Positions 31,663 to 41,996 of a stretch of DNA of 42,169 nucleotides are shown piece after piece. Within the stretch, counting starts at the first letter, position 1. Each line of letters begins with the position of its first letter. The stretch covers positions 1 to 42,169 of the forward strand of contig JBNGIQ010008735.1 in the NCBI GenBank assembly GCA_049999765.1. The letters are read 5' to 3'. Under the pieces are notes generated by a model. The model saw only the letters and a list, made by a program, of their open reading frames with translations, was not told the DNA's origin and did no database searches. The DNA is from Phaeoceros laevis (taxonomy: Eukaryota > Anthocerotophyta > Anthocerotopsida > Notothyladales). Position numbers and translations under genes: made by a program.

Positions 31663-32677
31663 CACGGGCTAGTCATCTCCTTTGTCAATCTTGACTGCCT
31701 GATTACTGATCCGAGGTACAAGTCTAAAACATTGATTACTGGCAAGCCTATTCCCGACTTGTATGCATTAGACTTTACCTCAAGGTTCGGACTTCCTCCA
31801 CCTTCTGTCCAAGTCAGTCAGGCAGCTACAAGGGACCAGCAGTCCATGTTGTGGCACTGCAGATTGGGGCATGCTAATTTCGATAAGATTAAAGCAATGG
31901 TGGCAGATAATACCCTGTGTCGTGAGAAGTTTCTACTGAAGTCCGTGGAGAAGTGGTTCTGCGAGGCTTGTGCGTTTGGGAAGCATCAGCGATTACCATT
32001 CTGTGACTTCAACCCTACACGGGCTACCAAACTGCTTGAGGTCGTTCACTCAAATCTCTGTGGACCCATGTCCACTACATCTCTTGGAGGTGCAAAGTAC
32101 ATTCTTTCCTTTGTCGATGACTGGAGTCGGTATACTATAACCTACTTCATCAAGAACAAGAGCCAGACATTAGGCTGCTTCCAAGAGTATGTCAATTTTG
32201 TGCAAAGGCAAACAGGAGAGTTGGTGAAATCCTTACGCAGTGATGGAGGCGGGGAATATTGCTCAGATGAGTTCAACGCCTATTGCCGCACTCTTGGTAT
32301 TGCCCGCAAGATCACAGTGCCGTACACGTCAGCACAGAATCCTCTTGTGGAGCTGAACAACAAGCATCTGCAACAAGCAGCGAAATCCTTGCTTAAGGTG
32401 TCTCGCTTGTCCAGGGGATATTGGGCAGAAGCTGTTGCTACAGCAAACTACATCAAGATGCGGCTTCCCACAAAGGCATTCTCCGGTGCAACACCCTATG
32501 AGAGATGGACATCACACAAGCCATGTATTAATCATCTTCGGATTTTTGGCTCACCAGCCTATGCTCATCTTCCAGAGGACCAGCGGGTTAAACTAGATTA
32601 TAAAGCCCGCAAGTATGTCTTCGTCGGCTGTACTGAAGGAATAAAGGGGTACAAACTCTATGACCCCGACACCCGCA
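31663..32677 (+). pseudogene. Integrase of element E, truncated
   Basis: Same frame as the protease segment after a single TAG. HHCC finger: WHCRLGHANFDK ... CEACAFGKH. The first catalytic Asp is Asn (HSNLCGP), the second is present (RSDGGGEY), and the Glu is present in PLVELNNK, where the usual GVAER is altered. The C-terminal GCTEGIKGYKLYDPDTR runs into element G at 32678. Confidence 0.88.
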
Positions 32678-34807
32678 TGTAGCAACCCAGGGTAGAATTT
32701 ATCCCCGTATCTGTCGTAGTATAAGGGGTTTCGTTCCCACAGAGACTCATATATGAGCAATGATAAACCAAACGGGCACTAGTTATGACTAACTCTGCCG
32801 TTCAGGACTTGCGTCCCGTCAGACACAACCAAAACCACCACAAACCCCTAGGCTTAGCCGCCTGACACGGTGCAAAACTACCTCCACCGTCGCCAACGGC
32901 CAACCCCTGAGAGTTACTCTACTCCAACACCTCGCAACCCGTATCCGACGAGCCCTTCAGCACGACAGACCTCTTGTCCTGCCCACAATCCTCAGGCTCG
33001 TCCCACCACAACGGCGCCAGAAACCACTTGCGCCTCCGTCTTGTGTCTCCCAACAGATCCAAAGGTCTTCTGAGGGCATTAGGCTTCCCTCACGGCTGCA
33101 CCTACAACGCCTTCAAGCCATACGAGGCTGTTTAGGGGACCTTCGGCTCTCCCCACGGTCGCACCTGCAGAACCTTCTAAGCCACAAGCTCGTTTAGGGG
33201 ACATTCTAAGAGCTTTCCCCAGGGCCACTTGTTGAACTACACTGAAGCTCAACCTACGCCAACATTCACCAACAATATCCACCAACAATAAACGCAAGGC
33301 ACGCAGCTCCCCGAGCATACGGCATCCTGGCTACCTAACTACCACTGAGGTGTTGTAGCAGTGGCCTACTGAGCTGCTGTCACCAGCGTTCAGCTCACCG
33401 CCTGGCTCAGACGTTTCTGGCCGCGAAGACACAAAAACTCAACTTGTGCGCTACTACAGAGCAGTACCGCCGCCAACGGGGATCTCTGCCGTGGATGGAA
33501 CGAATGCTCCTGACAACACGGACCTAAGAGACTTGCAGACTCCCACAATGGTTCACACGATAAATGAGCAACGGGCCTTGGGTGCCAGCCGCACGGTACG
33601 ACCAACGAGCCTTCGTATCCGTACGGGTAAAAGTGTGGTAGCACCAGGAGGATGGAGAGCTCCAACTCCCACTCCTGGAAAGGCTAGGCACAGCAATGAC
33701 CCCAAATTAAGAGAGAAGGTGAACATATATAGTGTGAGGATAGACCACCTCCCTCTAGATCTGGGGACTTGCACCCCATTGGCCAGAGAAATTGCCTTGA
33801 ACCCTATTGGTCCACCTCACCCTACCCTATCCTATCTCACTAAGAAGATAGGACGAGCCCCCTTCTAACTTAACTCTTATTAACTAACCTAACTGCATAT
33901 TTATTCATAGCCATCCGTACTAGCTACGGACTACAACCTACGGAACCAAAACATACGAAACAGCAAACAACACTTAGCATTTCTACACAACCCTATGTAC
34001 CGGCTCGTACTCAAGCATCACCCGTATCGTCGGCGGCGGCTTTAGCAGTCGTCCCGTAGTCGAACCGAACTCAACCCATCTCCGTGCTCCGAGATACGGC
34101 TGCGGGAATTTTTCCAAAGCCTGAAGAAACCCCAGACACTCAAACTTCACTCCTTTGTGCCTGGCCGCCCTCCAGCAATCTCCAGAAAATTATGCAAGAT
34201 CTTACGGCGGCTCCGCTCGGAATTACGGTACGGACCGTAAAAATTACGGGACGGACCGTCTTACTACGGAACGGCCCGAGATAATTTTCCCTTACTCCTG
34301 GCCTCTCCCCAGATGGTTACAAAAAGTTTCAGCTCAAGCAGGGGCTCAGAACTCCAAGCATAAAATGTCAGCTTGATCTCCTTGCTAAGTTATGGCTACC
34401 AGCACACTCAAAAATGGGTCGCGGCCCCTTCCTCACGCATCTCCAAACCGCATACTTGGCCTCATGGAAATCCCTGGACAGCCTACCACTTGCTGGCCAC
34501 CTAGCCAGTTAATGGTAGCTTAATTAGAGAACATAAAGAAGACATATCCCGCACCCAACTCTTGCATATGTGCTTTGGCCTTAGCAGCCAACCTCAAATG
34601 AGTCCACAGCCTACTTGGCAAGATGGTCAAGTCCCACAAATTCCTCCATAAAATAGTGTGCCAAGCAAGATAGAGTCAAACCCTCACTTCCATATACATG
34701 TTCCTAGGTCTGGTCACTTCCTACCTTGAGAACCGGGACTGGCCAAAACCTCACCAGCTCTCACACTCCTCCCCAAGTTGCACACCAACTCACCCAAAAA
34801 GAAATCC

Positions 34808-34907
34808 NNNNNNNNNNNNNNNNNNNNNNNNNNNNNNNNNNNNNNNNNNNNNNNNNNNNNNNNNNNNNNNNNNNNNNNNNNNNNNNNNNNNNNNNNNNNN
34901 NNNNNNN
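34808..34907. other. Assembly gap, 100 N
   Basis: A run of exactly 100 N, a conventional placeholder, so the true distance is unknown. Confidence 0.99.
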
Positions 34908-34992
34908 ACGTTTTTCTAGATCTCTTTTTGTCCTTAGCCTGCGCACGGCCTCCTAGGGAGCAAAAACGGGCTGGTGTGACACTACGTGCCTG

Positions 34993-35165
34993 CTCGCCAG
35001 GTCAAGGTACCAGCCAAAATATCATTAAAAACTCATGCCAAGGGAATCTCCAAGAGAGGGAGGTTGATTCCATTCCCCTCGCCAGGTCAAGGTACCAGCC
35101 AAAATATCATTAAAAACTCATGCCAAGGGAATCTCCAAGAGAGGGAGGTTGATTCCATTCCCCTC
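34993..35165. repeat. 85-bp tandem duplication, two identical copies
   Basis: The unit starting CTCGCCAGGTCAAGG repeats with period 85 and I see no mismatch between copies. A diverged third copy begins at D's target site and resumes at 41108 (GCCAGGACAAGG...). Perfect identity so close to the gap could be an assembly artefact. Confidence 0.9.
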
Positions 35166-35409
35166 TTCACAGCTCCGGCCCGCCACAAGGCTTGTACCAC
35201 CAGCCTAGAGAACCGCGCGGCCTCGTAGGGAGGTCCGGTCCTCTCAAGGACAGCCCTCCAAAGACACGGCTCTCAAGGTCCACACATGCAATGATTAAAC
35301 AAAGGCCATAAAACCCCAAGAAGCTTGGAGTGGGAGAATCTGAATGCCTTCTCCACTCCAGTGTGCCCCCTCTGCTCACCCGCTGCCTAGGGAATCATGC
35401 GCCCTGCTG

Positions 35410-35414
35410 GCCAG
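35410..35414. other. Target-site duplication of element D, left copy
   Basis: GCCAG at 35410-35414 and again at 41108-41112 immediately flank the two LTRs. Confidence 0.92.
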
Positions 35415-35574
35415 TGATAGATATCAGATAGATAATCTAATTAAGGCAGGTTTAGGCTAGTTCGGTCCAGGCGGTTAGAAACCCTAACCGCTCGTAGCCG
35501 CGTGACAATTCACCTAAGCACAAGCACATTCGTGCGCGTGTTCCTAAGCTAATCGATCCTACACTTATCTATCA
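35415..35574 (+). repeat. 5' LTR of element D
   Basis: 160 bp, TGATAG...CTATCA (6-bp terminal inverted repeat). Telo-box AAACCCTAA at 35479-35487. No convincing TATA box. Confidence 0.95.
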
Positions 35575-35586
35575 TGGTATCAGAGC
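35575..35586 (+). other. Primer-binding site, element D
   Basis: TGGTATCAGAGC abuts the LTR; complementary to initiator tRNA-Met over 12 bases. Confidence 0.92.
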
Positions 35587-35629
35587 GAGCGTGATCCGTC
35601 GCGTGCACTACACTGGTGCGCAGCGATCT

Positions 35630-35752
35630 ATGGATCAACCGCATCTTTTCCGGCTTCCTGGAATTTTTGCGGTGTTCTTTAATGGACCGATCGCTCTGCG
35701 TGTGCTCGCTTCTTCTTGGCGCTATTTTTCTATGCTTCCTATCATTTATTGA
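35630..35752 (+). CDS. First leader ORF of element D, hydrophobic
   Basis: The first ATG after the primer-binding site gives a 40-residue frame (MDQPHLFRLPGIFAVFFNGP...), largely hydrophobic and aromatic. It takes the position of ORF0 in A, B and E but shares no clear sequence with them. Translation is unproven; it could act only as an upstream ORF. Confidence 0.25.
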   Translation: MDQPHLFRLPGIFAVFFNGPIALRVLASSWRYFSMLPIIY

Positions 35753-35848
35753 CGGGCGTATCTAGTTTTCTACGATTTTCTGCGTGCAAATGCCTTCAGG
35801 CACCTTGCCTGCAAGAATGCACAACAGAATTTTCGTTAGTCAGCAAGT

Positions 35849-36085
35849 ATGCCTGGCCAAAGGAAGCGAGAAAGATTAGCCAAGCGAGCACAACGACAGA
35901 ATTCACTCCCACAGAATTCACTCCAGCAATGGTTGAAGGAAAGGGACGAGGAGTACTTACGCTCTTTAGCCCCTACCCGCTGGGAGCAAGTTTTGGATCA
36001 AGATCTGTATTATTCTGCATCTGATGCTTCACAATATCCTCCAAGGCTACCCCGGCCTGGACGGGTACGACTGGAGCACTTTTGA
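35849..36085 (+). CDS. Second leader ORF of element D, basic N-terminus
   Basis: A 78-residue frame starts MPGQRKRERLAKRAQRQ, followed by a charged helical part (LQQWLKERDEEYLRSL) and a Pro/Arg tail. The basic start parallels the second leader ORFs of B (MDQRRSRTGRHR) and E (MPRRRGHK). No family recognised. Confidence 0.35.
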   Translation: MPGQRKRERLAKRAQRQNSLPQNSLQQWLKERDEEYLRSLAPTRWEQVLDQDLYYSASDASQYPPRLPRPGRVRLEHF

Positions 36086-36110
36086 TGTTTCTGACCTGCT
36101 GTAAATAACA

Positions 36111-36389
36111 ATGTTGCACAAGGCTTATCATAATTTTCATCTCTATTTACCTGCATCTGCGCATTGTGTCTCTACTTTGTTGTATGGCCACCTGCGTAAC
36201 CTGTATGCCAAGCAATCAGATAAGACCTCTTGTGCTCTGCTGAAGGAGTATGTTAAACACTTTCTTCAATGCATTCAATCCAAATATATTCTGAGTGAAG
36301 TGGAAGTTCTAGATGTTACCTTGTATTTATGTGAGCAGCCCGGGCATCCTACCTCCTGCAAGGCGACCTTTGTTCCACTTATAATCTGA
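36111..36389 (+). CDS. Third leader ORF of element D, in the gag frame
   Basis: A 92-residue frame in the same phase as gag ends with TGA five codons before the gag ATG, with a further TAA between. The sequence is helical with scattered Cys (SCALLKEYVKHFLQCIQSKY; LCEQPGHPTSC). The same arrangement, an open segment in gag phase closed just before gag, is seen in element C. Function is unknown. Confidence 0.35.
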   Translation: MLHKAYHNFHLYLPASAHCVSTLLYGHLRNLYAKQSDKTSCALLKEYVKHFLQCIQSKYILSEVEVLDVTLYLCEQPGHPTSCKATFVPLII

Positions 36390-36404
36390 GTAGTGTAAGC
36401 ACTG

Positions 36405-36842
36405 ATGGCTACACAGCCTATAGCAAGTCAGCCCAGCCTCACCATCCCTAAGGAGGACAAATTCGATGGAGAAAACTTCCAAATCTGGAAGTTTTGGATG
36501 GTTGAAATTTTTAAATCACGCAAACTCTGGGCTCATGTTCATGGAGAGGGGACTCCTCCTGTCCCTACACCACAACCACCTGCTACATCCCCTGACGATT
36601 TGGCAAAATGGCAAGAAAATGATCAGTTGGCAAGGACTCTGATGCATTTTAGCGTTAAAAGCTCTCATATCGGCATTTTTCAAGGCGCTGAAGAAAATGC
36701 CGCTGCCTGGTGGAAGCAGGTGCTCCAGGTTTATGACAGCAGAGATCTGATGCTACAGACTCTGGTGCTACGACAGTTTTCCACACTACGCATGACGGAG
36801 TCAGATACTGTCGATAAACACATACTTGCTTTCAGAAACTAG
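36405..36842 (+). pseudogene. gag of element D, N-terminal part, ends at premature TAG
   Basis: Starts MATQPIASQPSLTIPKEDKF and contains the copia Gag region (FDGENFQIWKFWMVEIF, LRMTESDTVDKHILAF). A TAG at 36840-36842 stops it after 145 residues. The same frame continues at once (RGRMVAAGFNLDEELLAV), so this is a single nonsense change or, less likely, a leaky stop. Confidence 0.85.
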
Positions 36843-36851
36843 CGGGGAAGG

Positions 36852-39800
36852 ATGGTGGCAGCAGGTTTTAACTTAGACGAGGAGTTACTTGCTGTGATTT
36901 TGTTAACCATTCTTCCCGAAACCTGGACGAGCGTGGTCCAGGGCCTGCAAGGAGCCACAGCCATCAATGTTAATAAAGTAATAGCTGCCATGCTTGTCGA
37001 AGAATCTCGACGGAAAATAGCTTCTACCTCCCTCTCAGCTGGCAGCGACAAGGCACTATACCTGCACAAGGGTTTCAGAGGCAGAGGGAGGTCCCGTCCA
37101 TTTGGCAGAGGTGGACGAGGTGGCAGGGGTGGAAGAGGTGCTTCACGCCCTCAGAGCTTCGGGGGTGGAAGGCCGAAGCCACCCTGTGGCCACTGTGGCC
37201 TGTCAAACCACACTTGGGAAGTGTGTCGACAGAGGCTTGCTGGCGAAAGGAGCAGCACCCCTTCTGGCCATCTGGCAGTCATGATGAACAAGTACAGCAG
37301 GGCTTTTGCAGCCACAGTTCAGCCATCGACACACTCCTCCAGCCCTCATCTGCAGCCAGAATGCAATGTGGTCACCTGCTTCGCAAATCATGCGCAAAAT
37401 GCCTGGTACATCGACAGCGGAGGGTCGCAGCACATGACACCTGACTCCTCTTATTTTACAGACCTGAAGGAGAGCTCTGCTGACCGCTATGTCTGCTTGG
37501 GGGATGACACAAAACACAGAATTGAAGGAGAAGGCACGATTCACCTTGACCTTGCTCCAGATCAGCACCTGTCCATCTCGGACGTGCTTTTTGTGCCCGG
37601 CCTGACCAAGAACCTGGTCTCAGTACGCAAGATTGACCAGTCCGGATGCTTCATTTGCTTTGGTGGAGGCCGGTGTGTGGTCGAATCCCCTGCTGGAGCT
37701 CTGCTGGCCACCGGACACCTGCAAGCGGATGATCTCTATCACCTCGACCTCCAGCACAGCGCAGCGAAGGTGCTCCAGTCCACATTGCATACTGCGCAGC
37801 CCTCCCAGACATACTTGTGGCATTTGCGCCTTGGCCACATCAATTTCTCAAAGCTTTCTCAAATGCTGAAACTGCAGCTGGTGGACGGGCTGAACCTGGA
37901 CGCCCCTCAGGACTATGGCGTATGTGAGGCTTGCGCCTTAGGCAAGCACAAGAAGGCGGCGTTCCCCGCCGCGCCATCGCAGCGCGCCGCCGCCCCTCTC
38001 GAGCTGGTCCATTCGGACGTTTGCGGCCCTCTTCCGCGATCCCTAGGCGGCAAGGAGTGGTTCGTGACCTTCATCGACGATTACACGCGTTTTTGCACGG
38101 TTTATTTCATTTCGCATAAATCGGAAACTTATCCATGTTTTGTTGAATATCTCCGCTGGGCGGAATTGCAAACTGGTTATAAATTAAAATGCTTGCGCTC
38201 GGATAATGGCGGTGAATATACTTCGAGCATTTTTATTAATTTCTGCAAGTCTAATGGTATTTCCCGGCAATTCACAAATCCTCATACACCTCAGCAAAAT
38301 GGCGTTGCTGAAAATAAAAATTGGCAGCTGGAGTCTTCAGCCTCAAGCATGTTGCAGTATGCTAAATTACCCAAGAGTTTTTGGGCGGAGACTGTTGGAT
38401 ATGCAACTTATATTCAAAATCGTATTCCTCATAAGGCTGTACCTGGCGCCACTCCATATGAGCTCTGGACGGGGAAGAAGCCGAGTTTAGCTCATCTCCG
38501 TGTCTTCGGTTCTACAGCCTATGCACAAATTGATAAGGCATTGAGGAAGAAGTTTGATCCTAAGTCGAAGCCCTGCATTTTTGTTGGATTTACGGAAGGC
38601 GTTAAAGGGTACAAATTGGTACACAAACAAACACACAAAGTGACTCACTCTCGTGATGTCATTTTTGTAGAAGGTGTTGAGGCCATGCAGCCACTAGGAG
38701 GCAGTGGGAGAAGTCATTTATCCTCTTCTTCGGAGGGTAGTGACAGTGATTCTGATGAGTTTTATGTTGGTGACATGCCGGTTCCTCTTCCGGCAGTGCA
38801 GCATCCTCCACAAGTAGTACCTGCTGCACAAGTTCCTTCTACTCCACAAGTACCTGCGAGAGTTCAGAGACCTGTGCCTCAGTCACCAAGTATGCACACT
38901 CCTGCAAGGACCCCTGGACGAGCTGTTAGCAGTAGGAGTCTTACTGACTCACCTCAACATGTCTCTTTTGACCTTGACTCTCTGGATGCCTATACGACTC
39001 CTCAATCAGTACATTCGAGGAGGAAGGAGAAGCACGCACATTTGGCACCTCGGCATTCAACAAGGACACATCGTCCTCCGGATTTTTACAGACCAGAGGA
39101 CCACCAGCATCCTAAGTCCAACCTCACCTACTGCCTTGCTGCTAATATAAGTATGTTTGAGCCTGCATCTTATGATGAAGCATTGAGTTGCCCAGATGCA
39201 GAACTTTGGCAACAAGCCATTGATTCGGAACTAGGCTCATTGTATGAAAACAATACTTGGAGGATAGACAGCCTACCTGAGGATAGAAAGGCCGTAGGCT
39301 CAAAATGGGTCTTCAAGCTTAAACTCAAAGCTGATGGCACCATTGCAAGGTATAAAGCTCGTGTGGTAGCTAAAGGCTACTCTCAAATTCCCGGAGTAGA
39401 CTACGACGACACTTTTAGTCCCGTAGTAAAGCTTACCACCTTGAGGATGTTTATTGCTTTAGCTGCAATTAAGAATTTGGAGCTCGAGCAGCTTGATGTT
39501 ACCACAGCTTTCTTATATGGTAACTTAGAAGAAGAAATATTCATGCAAATCCCGCAAGGAGTGCCAATTCCAAAAGGTATGCCTCGACCAGTGTGTAGGC
39601 TACAGAAAACCCTTTATGGGTTGAAACAGAGCCCAAGGGCCTGGTTTTCACGCATAGATGCTTATTTGAAGCAAATGGGATATGCAAGCATACATGCGGA
39701 TAGTAATGTCTATCTTAAAACTGAAGGAGAAGGTTTTCTTGCCCTTGCAATTTATGTTGATGATCTTATTATTTTAAGTAGCTCTTGGAGAATGATAATT

Positions 39801-40229
39801 GAATTGAAAGAGCAGCTTCGAAGATCCTTTAAGATTACTGATGCGGGAGCTTTAGTTTATTGCTTGGGTATGCAACTTCAAAGAAATCGTAGTGCTGGTA
39901 CTATTTTTCTACATCAAAATAAATATGCTAAGCAAATACTTGAGAAGTTTGGTATGACAAATTGCAAACCTTCAGCAACTCCTGTTGAACAAAACACAAA
40001 GTATGTTCAACAAATTGGAGACTTGTCCGAGGAAGATTATGAGCATGTGCAGGAGTATCCTTCCAAGAATGGAAGTGTTATGCACCTTATGATTGGCACA
40101 AGGCCAGACTTGGCCTTTAGTTCTGGCCTCGCATCCCGGTTTGTTTCCAATCCAAATCGTTTACATGCAAGTTTAATGACCAGGATATATAGATATATTG
40201 CAGGCACAGCTGACTGGGGCATCCTCTAG
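36852..40229 (+). pseudogene. Gag C-terminus to RT of element D, 1125 codons
   Basis: Residues 1-60 finish the capsid domain. An RGG-rich stretch at about 75-100 precedes the zinc knuckle CGHCGLSNHTWEVC (112-125). The protease has DSG at 188-190. Integrase has HHCC H324/H329/C358/C361 and triad D389, D451, E487 with 35-residue spacing. A Ser/Pro linker spans about 615-740. RT has WVFKLKLKADGT, EQLDVTTAFLYG, YGLKQSPRAWF and YVDD at 968-971. All catalytic residues are intact. The frame ends at TADWGIL when a small indel near 40226, most simply loss of two bases, throws RNase H out of frame. It cannot be expressed as one protein because of the upstream TAG and this shift. Confidence 0.92.
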
Positions 40230-40230
40230 T

Positions 40231-40782
40231 GCCAAAGCAAAGGATGCTCTAAGGCTAGTAGTTTTCAGTGATGCGGACTGGGCAGGGGACCCAGATACAC
40301 GCAAGTCTATTTCTAGCTACGTAACAATGCTAGCCGGAGGCGCCATCTCTTGGAGCAGCCGGAGACAATCTACTATAGCGTTATCTTCTACCGAGGCTGA
40401 ATATAAGAGCTTGACTGAAGCATGCAAGGAGATAACTTGGTCAGTGGGAGCCCTGCAAGAATTGGGAATACCTCAAGTGCTTCCAATTGATTTACTATGT
40501 GATAACCAGAGTGCCATAGCAATGTCTATGAATCCCCGATTCCATGCTAGGACCAAACATATTGGTATCCAGCACCATTACATAAGGGAGACTGCAGCAC
40601 AAGGACTAGTAAGAATTTTCTATTGTCCTACAGAATTTATGGTTGCAGATGTGTTAACAAAGGCACTCGGGAAAATAAAGCACTATGAACATTGTTCAAG
40701 CATGGGACTACGCGCAGCAGGAGATCCTCTGCGCTGGAGCACAGTGACAAACTGGTGCAAGAAGAATGAAGATCGAAGCTGA
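40231..40782 (+). pseudogene. RNase H of element D, frameshifted from RT
   Basis: Homology resumes at SAKAKDALRLVVFSDADWAG in the next phase (open from 40198). It shows the RNase H motifs FSDADWAGDPDTRKS, LSSTEAEYKSL and LCDNQSAIAMSMNP, then ADVLTKALG near the C-terminus. The domain itself has no lesion. Confidence 0.9.
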
Positions 40783-40936
40783 AGATTGAATGAAGTTTGT
40801 TGAGGCCTGACGAGGTTTCTTAGCATGCTTTGTAGCTTTCTTTAGTTAGATTCATTGAACTTTCAATAGCGCATAGCTAGAAAAATACATATAAATATAA
40901 AACTATAAATTAAAACATCTCACTACCCTTCAACCT
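40783..40936 (+). other. 3' untranslated region of element D
   Basis: AT-rich sequence between the RNase H stop and the polypurine tract, with AATAAA-like ATAAAT/TATAAA words near 40890-40905. No ORF. Confidence 0.5.
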
Positions 40937-40945
40937 GAGTGGGAG
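40937..40945 (+). other. Polypurine tract, element D
   Basis: GAGTGGGAG directly precedes the 3' LTR. Confidence 0.85.
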
Positions 40946-41107
40946 TGATAGATATTAGATAGATAATCTAATTAGGGCAGGTTTAGGCTAGTTCGGTCCA
41001 GGCGGTTAGAAACCCTAACCGCTCGTAGCCGCGTGACAATTCACCTGTAAGCACAAGCACATTCATGCGCGTGTTCCTAAGCTAATCGATCCTACACTTA
41101 TCTATCA
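40946..41107 (+). repeat. 3' LTR of element D
   Basis: 162 bp, TGATAG...CTATCA. It differs from the 5' LTR by three substitutions and a 2-base insertion. Telo-box AAACCCTAA at 41010-41018. Confidence 0.95.
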
Positions 41108-41996
41108 GCCAGGACAAGGTGGCAGCCACCACCTAAAATACTCTTAAAGTGCAACTCTCAAAAGGAGGGAGGAGGGAAAATTCCTTCTCCCCTAGTGTCT
41201 GTGCTCTCTCCTGGCTCACACCATGTTGCCCACTGCTGCCATAATCCTTCTAGCGCATCATACACCTAGCACAAGAGCCCGCCTTACAATATAAGCTCCT
41301 TCATAAAAAATTCCACACACGCTTGCTACCACAAGCTGGGTATGGCTGCCACAGCACTACGCACCTGCTCAAGCACCGCCAAACATGCAGGATAGTTATG
41401 GCCACTCACTGAGTGAGGGTTTAAGGCCCAAAACAATTTTCCCATTGCGGAAAATACCGTAATCATGCTAACTCATAATGGGAAAAACCCTAAATTATCA
41501 TGACTGCATGTGGCCCATGCCCTAACATGACTACACATATGACCGTACCATAAACGCCATCCGCAGCACATCAAAACACATCCGATGGTACGGACCGTAA
41601 AACCCTTGGTGCCCGTACTATGCCGATACACATACGGTTATACATAAAAACCATACCAGGCTAAACCCCATCGTTGGCAACCCCTGTTGACATGTGCTTC
41701 ACCATCGTCGGCCATGCGGCCACGACCCAGGACATAACCCGAGCTTGTTCCGACATACGGAAACAAACTCCAGCACATCCCATTGCCGTTTCCACATGCC
41801 GTACACATCTCGGGACGAAACCCTCGTCCTCACATGACCACAGATTAGCTCCCCGCTAACTCACCATCAGTTAATTAACCATAATTAATTAACGAACGGC
41901 ATGTCAACCGTTATTGCAAACGGGTTAGCCGTTTATTAAACGAAAACAACGAAAAAAACATTCCAGTATTATTAAACCAACAAGTGGGTCACCACA
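41108..41996 (-). repeat. Putative long LTR of G, right arm (LTR start)
   Basis: Begins with the right GCCAG duplicate and a diverged copy of the 85-bp unit. Read on the - strand, the LTR starts TGTGGTGACCCAC at 41996. A telo-box AAACCCTAA lies at 41485-41493 on the + strand. No coding content. Confidence 0.55.

Larger units (their letters stand above)
29148..32677 (+). mobile_element. Copia element E, 5' part, interrupted by gypsy element G
   Basis: LTR, primer-binding site, leader ORFs, gag, protease and integrase are present. The frame breaks off at DPDTR in the integrase C-terminal region, where the terminus of element G begins (TGTAGCAACCC at 32678). RT, RNase H and the 3' LTR would lie beyond G, outside the window. 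It is a different family from A/B, C and D. Confidence 0.88.
32678..35414 (-). repeat. Putative long LTR of G, left arm
   Basis: No coding content is convincing on either strand. It contains a degenerate tandem repeat with period 62 (both units end TTTAGGGGAC, at 33131-33140 and 33193-33202), an assembly gap and an 85-bp tandem duplication. The left edge is set by the sudden end of element E's coding sequence. Confidence 0.5.
35415..41107 (+). mobile_element. Copia element D, near-complete, inserted in G
   Basis: A 5693-bp element with LTRs of 160 and 162 bp, 5-bp target duplication GCCAG, primer-binding site and polypurine tract. Coding order is leader ORFs, gag, protease, integrase, RT, RNase H. 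Only two lesions break the gag-pol frame: a TAG at 36840-36842 and a frameshift near 40226. LTRs differ by three substitutions and one 2-base indel, so it is older than C but younger than its host element G. Confidence 0.95.

Noticed and set aside
33446-33868. 140-codon + strand open frame in the putative LTR of G
   Set aside because: No domain; overlapping frames of similar length on both strands suggest low stop density, not coding.
9421-35586. TGGTATCAGAGC sites as possible tRNA genes
   Set aside because: Each is only 12-13 bases, directly after an LTR, and no cloverleaf surrounds it. They are primer-binding sites.
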